64,000 nt of DNA from Apostichopus japonicus. Taxonomy: Eukaryota; Echinodermata; Holothuroidea; Aspidochirotida; Stichopodidae. Below are positions 58,277 through 64,000 of the stretch, one piece after another. Numbering within the stretch: the stretch's first letter is position 1; each line of letters begins with the position of its first letter. The stretch is taken from assembly GCF_037975245.1 (NCBI RefSeq), contig NC_092583.1:2537264-2601263 (forward strand), written 5' to 3'. The notes beneath the pieces were generated by a model. That model was not told the DNA's origin. It was given only the letters and a program-made list of their open reading frames with translations, and did no database searches. A program made the position numbers and the translations under genes.

Positions 58277-58445
58277 CAGGCAGTTCTCTTTACAACGCTT
58301 TTAGCGACCATGAATGTGGGAGAAGCCCGTAAGGGCTTATGGATTACAACTTCCACGTCAGGTGGTATTGAACCTGTAACCTCCCAATTGCTAAGCCTCA
58401 TTGCTTCAAATGCCACCGCCTTTATCCACTCGGCCACAGCACCGG
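58277..58445 (-). mobile_element. tRNA-derived SINE, family S2, nearly full length
   Basis: The minus strand starts CCGGTGCTGTGGCCGAGTGG, with ATAAAGGCGGTGG (A box region), and has a variable-arm-sized spacer and B box GGTTCAATACC (58365-58375). This is the architecture of a class II (Ser/Leu) tRNA. The body GACGTGGAAGTTGTAATCC, CATAAGCCCTTACGGGCTTC follows, as in the truncated copy at 32883. The B box is off consensus (AATACC for AATCC). A short + strand frame over it is incidental. Confidence 0.82.
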
Positions 58446-60265
58446 TTTTATTTTCAAGTAATGCCTTGTAAAAACTTAAATAAAGCTATTTTATGAGTTG
58501 AGGCTATAATTATTTTCCCAAACAGAATGGATCATTATTTAAAATAAGGTTCCAATTGTGAACTAACCTTGAAAACACCCTCATTAGAGTTTGTGTCGAA
58601 ATATCAAAGGTCAGCGTACAAAGTAATTAATGAGTTATATGACTCCAAAATAAACAATATATTCTTCGGACACTTTCCAATTAGCAGTGTTAAACTTTTC
58701 AATGTTGCTCCACATTTTGTAAAGCAATTGACTGGTAAAGTCGAACATTCATTTCTGGGTACTGTACTGCCCTACGTATTATGGCATTCCATTTCTTATT
58801 TATTTATATATTAGTAATCTATTTATTTGATTGTTTATTTAAAGCACTGTTTGAACTTTTCAGATTGCATGCTGGAATTGTGGGTCTATCAATATAAACA
58901 GCTAAAAAAAAAAGGAATATAACAACAGGATGTTATTTGATCCTCTTAAAAAGATTATGCCAAGAATTAGCTCTGTTTACTGCACTCCTCCAAGTTCCTC
59001 CCATATCCTGACAATTTGGTCCATGTTTCTGCATTTTCCATATTCTGGTAACTAATTTACCCAAAGAGGATTTTTATACCACTTTATGAAATACTTGTGT
59101 GTATAGTGCTTCAATTACTATTGTCAAGTGTGACTTCTCCTTAAAAAAAATAAAAACGAACAACTTCTGTAAAGTTATGAATAAACATAGCTTAGTACCT
59201 TTTTCTTGACATCATGAATATTCATCACATTTTTTTGTTTCACTGCATCATTCAACAAAACTCATCTCATGTACACAACTCCCAAAGGATTAATTAAATG
59301 CCATTTCCATCAACATACTACAACCTTTTCCTTTAAATATGTTTTTATATTTTCGTTGCTTTAGATGCTAGCAAGTAGGATCAATGTTTTACAAGCATCT
59401 ATCTTTAATATGAATATTCATAAACTTTGACAAGCCTTATTAATTCTATATGCGTGATGTCACCCACGGTCTAGTCCATAGGGTTGCTTACCATACACAT
59501 GACAACAGTACACACACTACTAGCAGAATACTTCGGTGACACAGCTGAGCTATATTTCAGTCCTCTCCCCACAGACTACTGAGACGCAGAGTAATTTCAA
59601 GTATGCGAGCATTAAGAGCCAACCGTCAGACAGCATGCAGGCAGGCCTGTAGTACACCATGATGTCATAGCCTGTAGCTGAATAATATTAAAATATATTC
59701 TAGCCTGGATGTTAGAGTACTGTCTCTAAAAACTCGTCCGGTTATTTTTATCTAATTCTAACTGCTGGCTGACTTTCCTCTCTCTCTTCATCCCATATTA
59801 TTAGCTAAGAAAGATATAAAAAGAGAAGGGTTTCATCTTGTTTGGATGACTACATGAACAGACACCTGTGTTTTTTAGATTGTTGAATCACATGTGTAGC
59901 AGTATAGTATCAGGGAGAGTGTTTTTATCTCATCCAGCAATATCTGTTGATCGTTGTGGAGAATACCCTCACCAAGGATTCAGAAAAGGATTTTCATTAT
60001 ACCCAAGCTTTTAATTGGAAATATTTCTCTCTTCCCTTGGAGTATTTTTTGGGCTTGTTTAGAAGCGGTGAGTACTTTTAATAATATCAGTCTGGGTAAA
60101 GTGTAACACATGTTCATGCAGCTGTTATTGTATGTAGGCAGGTGTATCTACAGCATGTAATTAGGCTCTATGTATATATATAGTGCTGTGTAAAAATAGT
60201 GTAATTTACTGTAGGTAAATGAACATTGAAATGTCTGCTACACATCTCTTGGAAGATTCTGTAGC
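58446..60265. other. non-coding stretch; possible noncoding exon end near 60068
   Basis: No coding sequence is supported. Around 59560-60068 the sequence is less repetitive and ends in AGCG|GTGAGTAC, a good donor; see findings. The 81-codon frame at 58569 has no recognised domain. Confidence 0.4.
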
Positions 60266-60267
60266 AT

Positions 60268-60592
60268 AGGGTTTTTACACTTTCCTGAGTGACAGACCAA
60301 ATTGTTACTAATGTGAAGGAGGCTGGAGGAGGGGGTGGGGGGGGGGGAGGAGGGATGTATGGTAGATTGTATAGATTGTATCTGTATGTAGTGTCAATTT
60401 GGTTAAATAATCAGTTCTATAACAGTTAACATGGCTAGGTATCCATCATATGACAGAGAATGATCAAGTAGCATTGGTTTATTCACTTTAATGAGTGACG
60501 GACCAACTTGTTGCCTGATGGAGGAGGCTGGAAGGGATAGATGGGGAGGGGTGGAGAGGGGGGGTTGGGGAGGGGGCTTAGAAGAAGATACA
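60268..60592 (+). repeat. degenerate duplication with G-rich core (~207-bp period)
   Basis: TTTACACTTTCCTGAGTGAC with AGACCAAATTGTTACTAATG near 60272 is repeated as CACTTTAATGAGTGACGGAC with CAACTTGTTGCCTGATG near 60484. Both are followed by GAGGCTGGA(G/A) and a G-rich tract (60323-60350; 60540-60575). Confidence 0.7.
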
Positions 60593-62025
60593 GTGAGTCA
60601 TTTTAGTCAATTTGTGTAAAGTATCAGCTCAATAAAAATTCACATGACTTTTATCAGATGAATACTTCTCATTAGGTACACATGGTTTTATGAATGACAG
60701 ACCAAAACATTTTATTTTCTGGAGAAGAGATCAATGGATGAGAGAGATGTTATGGTGTCTCATTTGAGTTTAATTATGTAAATTATCCTTTCGACAAGAA
60801 AATAAATTCATATGGATACCTATGTCAGTATCCCTAATTCACATAATTCCAAACCAAAAATTGGAATGAACTTATGTTTATCAGCTAGGTTAACTGTATA
60901 TGCAGTAGCAGAAATCCATGTGTTGTATTGTTCATAAGTACATTCCACTGATGTTGTGAATGTTTTTTGTTTTGTTTTTACGTTGTTTTCTTGTCTCCGT
61001 CCTTCCCGTTTCCCGATAGAGTGTATCAGTTTTCCATGGTACCCAATAAAGTATCACAACAAGTAGTTTCCTAATTTCCGTCATGCGATGTAAATTCGAC
61101 GACGAAAAAAAGAAAGCAGAAAGGATGCCTTCAAGGAAGAATTGCTTTGCATTACGTATAAAGTTTTCATTGGACGACTATACTTATCTAAAATTCTTGT
61201 TGATTGTCTATGCTTATCTCAAACGCCACTGCGCTTGTTAGTCATATATTTACGTAGATGCATCAAACATTTTCCTCTTTGATTACAACATGTACCAGAT
61301 GTGCTATTCACAGGTATAGGCTGTATGAGACTAAAGCAATCAGCCTATTATACATTTAAACCATTACCACATCTTTGTGTTAATATTATCATGAGTACTA
61401 TCACAATAATTCAACAGAGACTTTAAATGGGTTTATGACTCAATGTATATCAGGTGTAAGGGATTCTACAGCGTTTCTGCAGAAGGGGGCTGTGGTATTG
61501 GTCCTAATGTGTGTAATCTGTATTGTTTACATATCTCTGAATCAAAGTAATATGATCGTATGAAATTGCAGAGCAGTTCAAGCATGCGATCATTGCGGAT
61601 GAACTTGCAAACAGGTTGCAATTGGTGATCGACAAGTTCAAGGTTCTGCAGTTCTGCCAAATGAAAAAAAACAAACATATGTTCTAGTGCTTAAAATTTA
61701 GTACCAATTTACTTTGACGTGAATCCTTGAAAATAATGTTTCCAAAAATTTCTTTAACAAATACCAAACGAAATTATATAAACCACTTCCTTTGAACTCA
61801 TTGTACCATTATGATCTGCATTCAGAGACCGTCAAGTTTTGCGGACCTAGATGAGACATCTTACAGCGCCCTCTGTTGATTTTGGGTGTAGCTGGAGAGC
61901 CCCATTGTAGACGCTTGCGAAATGTTCTGAATGAATAATTCCATGCACTGATATATTACTGAATATGTGATGTATGTGAAGGTTACTTACAGTATATTAC
62001 CTGGTTTATCATTCAACTACGGAGT
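60593..62025. other. non-coding stretch; one weak small ORF
   Basis: A 52-codon ATG frame at 61083-61241 starts MRCKFDDEKKKAERMPSRKN and follows a pyrimidine-rich CGTTTCCCGATAG. It has no recognised domain and may be chance. Nothing else is seen. Confidence 0.4.
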
Positions 62026-62029
62026 ATCT

Positions 62030-62265
62030 CTTTCGAGATCCGTGGCTTTAGGAATCACAAATGATGTCTACTTGGTTAGCATCATGTTTGAAACGCCTAC
62101 AGTGGAATTACGACTCCTGGACATACAATCAGCGTCCATAGCCTAGTGGTTAGGGTGTCTACATATAAAGCGGAGGCCCAGGTTCGAATCCCGGTTGAGA
62201 ATGGAAGTTTTTTCACTGTTCCGGATTTTCCGACTCACTACGATTCAATTAATTTATATATATAT
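62030..62265 (+). mobile_element. tRNA-derived SINE, family S1, + copy of an inverted pair
   Basis: The A box TAGCCTAGTGGTTAGGGTG (62140-62158), B box GGTTCGAATCCCGG (62181-62194) and body ending CCGACTCACTACGATTCAATT match the minus-strand copy at 52165-52460. Upstream shared sequence from about 62030 (GGCTTTAGGAATCACAAATG, GGTTAGCATCATGTTTGA) lacks about 60 bp present at 52330-52390. Confidence 0.85.
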
Positions 62266-62380
62266 AATTGAAAATCGTAATGAGTCGGAAAATCAAGAAC
62301 TGAAAAAATTCCAGCCTCAACCGGGATTCGAACCTGGGCCTCCTGCTCTGTATGCGGACACCCTAACCACTAGGCTAGGA
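62256..62380 (-). mobile_element. tRNA-derived SINE, family S1, inverted partner copy
   Basis: TAATTGAAAATCGTAATGAG, CAACCGGGATTCGAACCTGG, CATACAGAGCAGG on one strand or its inverse, and CCTAACCACTAGGCTA show an S1 copy in reverse, joined tail to tail to the copy at 62030-62265 across an AT-rich centre (about 62245-62268). It stops inside the tRNA-like head, so it lacks the extra 5' sequence. Confidence 0.85.
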
Positions 62381-63765
62381 TGAATGAATTATGAATTGCA
62401 TTACTTTTGACTTGACTATTTTTTTTACCAGGGTGCCAATATTCTCCAGAGACTCAGTATAAATTAAGCATACAATAGATATGAATTTGACCTTGACAAG
62501 TATCAGAGGGGGCAATCCTGGAATAGTTTTGCATACTTTAAGACAGTATCCAAAATTATCTGTCAGCTCAGCATGGTAAAAATAGTTGTCTTTTTCACTC
62601 TTAATACTCTGGCATGGAGACCAGTGGCGTCACCAAGGGGTGGCTGAGGGGAGTGCCCTTCCAAAATAAATCGTGCCCCCAGGTGCCCCCCAGATGCTTT
62701 GGAAGGGTTAAAAAAATACTCAAGCAAAAACTTTATCTGCCTCAATTAAAAACTAAGTGCGAAAATTCTTGAACATAAAATTACTTGCAAAATATAGCAC
62801 CAGATTGCATCTAAGGACCCTACATTGATCAAAATTTTCCCTAAATTCCCATTTTAGACCCCTCCCCCAGGACGGCATTCACAAATAAACATTGTGCCCC
62901 TCCTAATTATTTTAGTGATGTGCCATCCCTGTGCCCCCCAAGAATGAACTGATGGAGACTATTATTGTAGGTAGTTTACAATTCATTACTGGTCTGAATG
63001 GTTCAAACCTTCTACCCCTGTATCCCTTCCTCGCATCTGCTGAAGAAATATATCCTATAGGATGGTACTCTGTAAATCCGCAATATTACTTAAAGAACAA
63101 ACTGTCTTTTAAAGGTCAAATGTAATAGTGATATCTTTGATTTTTGCTGTGTGGATTTAGTTTTATCCTTCAGTTGAGAGATCTCAACATGTTTTTGATC
63201 AGATTCTGCCGGATTTACACGTGTAAAGGTCTCGAGTCGAAACAGTAGATGCAGGGATAGATGTCATTCTTTCGTGAAGGTCAACTTAACTTACAGTATT
63301 ATTTCCAGTAAACCAGTGAAATAATTTGTGAAATACCTCAGAATGCAAAATTGATGTTTCCTTCCTGTATAAATTTTAGATGATTTTGTCAAATCTATGG
63401 ATTAAAATTGTCGTCCGAAAAGTGTTTAAAATTGACTTACAAACATTGCAGCTTCAGTGTCTACCAGTGCAGCTTACATATACGTAAACAACAGTACTCT
63501 ATGTAAGGATTGAACACGAGAAATCCCGACATGATGCATAAATTGGTGAGGAATGCTCAGATTGTAATTGAGACAAAAACTAGTCCAAATAACAAATTTT
63601 CATGCCAAAAGTGCCTTTTCACTTATGTTGGATCATCACAAGTCCTACCAACTTTCCTGGATATTATCAAATGCAAAATAAGAGATTTTACAGTTGTGCA
63701 AACTATGACACATTTCTGTCCAAATTTTTTCATCAAGTACAGTAAATATTAATAAATTAGTGAGT
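62381..63765. other. non-coding stretch
   Basis: No gene. 62622-62940 begins CAGTGGCGTCACCAAGG and is rich in GTGCCCCC, resembling the interior of MITE-like elements, but no matching right terminus was found. Confidence 0.45.
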
Positions 63766-63769
63766 AAGT

Positions 63770-63990
63770 AACATATATACATAAACATAAACATTATATG
63801 TATATTTATATACAGGTACATATATAAATATACATTTATATGTATATAGAAATGTATGTATCTATATATATATATATATATACATATTTATATTTAACAG
63901 GTATGTATGTGTATACATACATTATATATGTATACGTACATACACACATATATATATATTTATATAAACATATATATGTATATATGTTGA
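63770..63990. repeat. AT-rich microsatellite (TATATG/TACATA variants)
   Basis: Alternating purine-pyrimidine A/T tracts with regular G and C interruptions run nearly to the end of the window. Confidence 0.92.
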
Positions 63991-64000
63991 GACTAGTGGA

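Noticed and set aside
61855-61880. CAGCGCCCTCTGTTG motif typical of some dispersed elements
   Set aside because: Too short on its own to define an element.
62622-62945. Possible MITE starting CAGTGGCGTCACC
   Set aside because: No inverted right terminus could be found, so the boundaries cannot be supported.

Overview
The window looks like animal (metazoan) nuclear DNA. It has long AT-rich introns, GT-AG splice sites in consistent phase, one very long GC-richer coding exon, and a dense set of small transposons, tRNA-derived SINEs and mini/microsatellites. The repeat mix (TTAA-ended MITEs, hAT-type MITEs, class II tRNA-derived SINEs, a LINE ORF2 tail, a Penelope-like signature) suggests a marine invertebrate deuterostome such as an echinoderm. 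That placement is inference and not proven. I see no bacterial genes, operons, CRISPR arrays or virus genes.

Only one protein-coding gene is well supported. It is on the + strand with four recognisable exons: 17650-17842, 19276-19432, 20927-25014 (4,088 bp) and 31686-31758. The phases agree at every junction (1, 2, 1), giving about 1,503 codons of an incomplete protein. Neither the true 5' end nor the 3' end was found. The protein is almost entirely low-complexity and charged, with no recognised catalytic domain. It contains a previously unnoticed run of three ~60-residue repeats, each carrying a PS.T.G(D/E)(V/I)YA motif. A cytoskeletal or junctional scaffold is the most natural guess, but I could not name the family.

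Region by region. 1-17.6 kb: upstream or 5' intronic DNA with a MITE, a LINE remnant, a tRNA-Leu-like gene, a 90-bp minisatellite, a foldback element and several degenerate tandem repeats. 17.6-31.8 kb: the gene; intron 2 holds two different TTAA-ended MITEs, and intron 3 (6.7 kb) holds a hAT-type MITE with target-site duplication plus tandem duplications. 31.8-64 kb: no confident coding sequence; a perfect 175-bp palindrome, a 330-bp-class (TA)n tract region, clustered tandem repeats at 45.7-47.3 kb, a 181-bp satellite array at 54.3-55.0 kb, and SINEs, two of which form a head-to-head inverted pair near 62.2 kb. A few possible microexons and first exons are flagged at low confidence.

The strongest candidates for something undescribed are the three-copy repeat in the big exon, the four-copy TTAA MITE family, the palindromic Penelope-like element with a hammerhead-like core, and a dispersed ~110-bp repeat whose minus strand carries a consensus 5' splice site.
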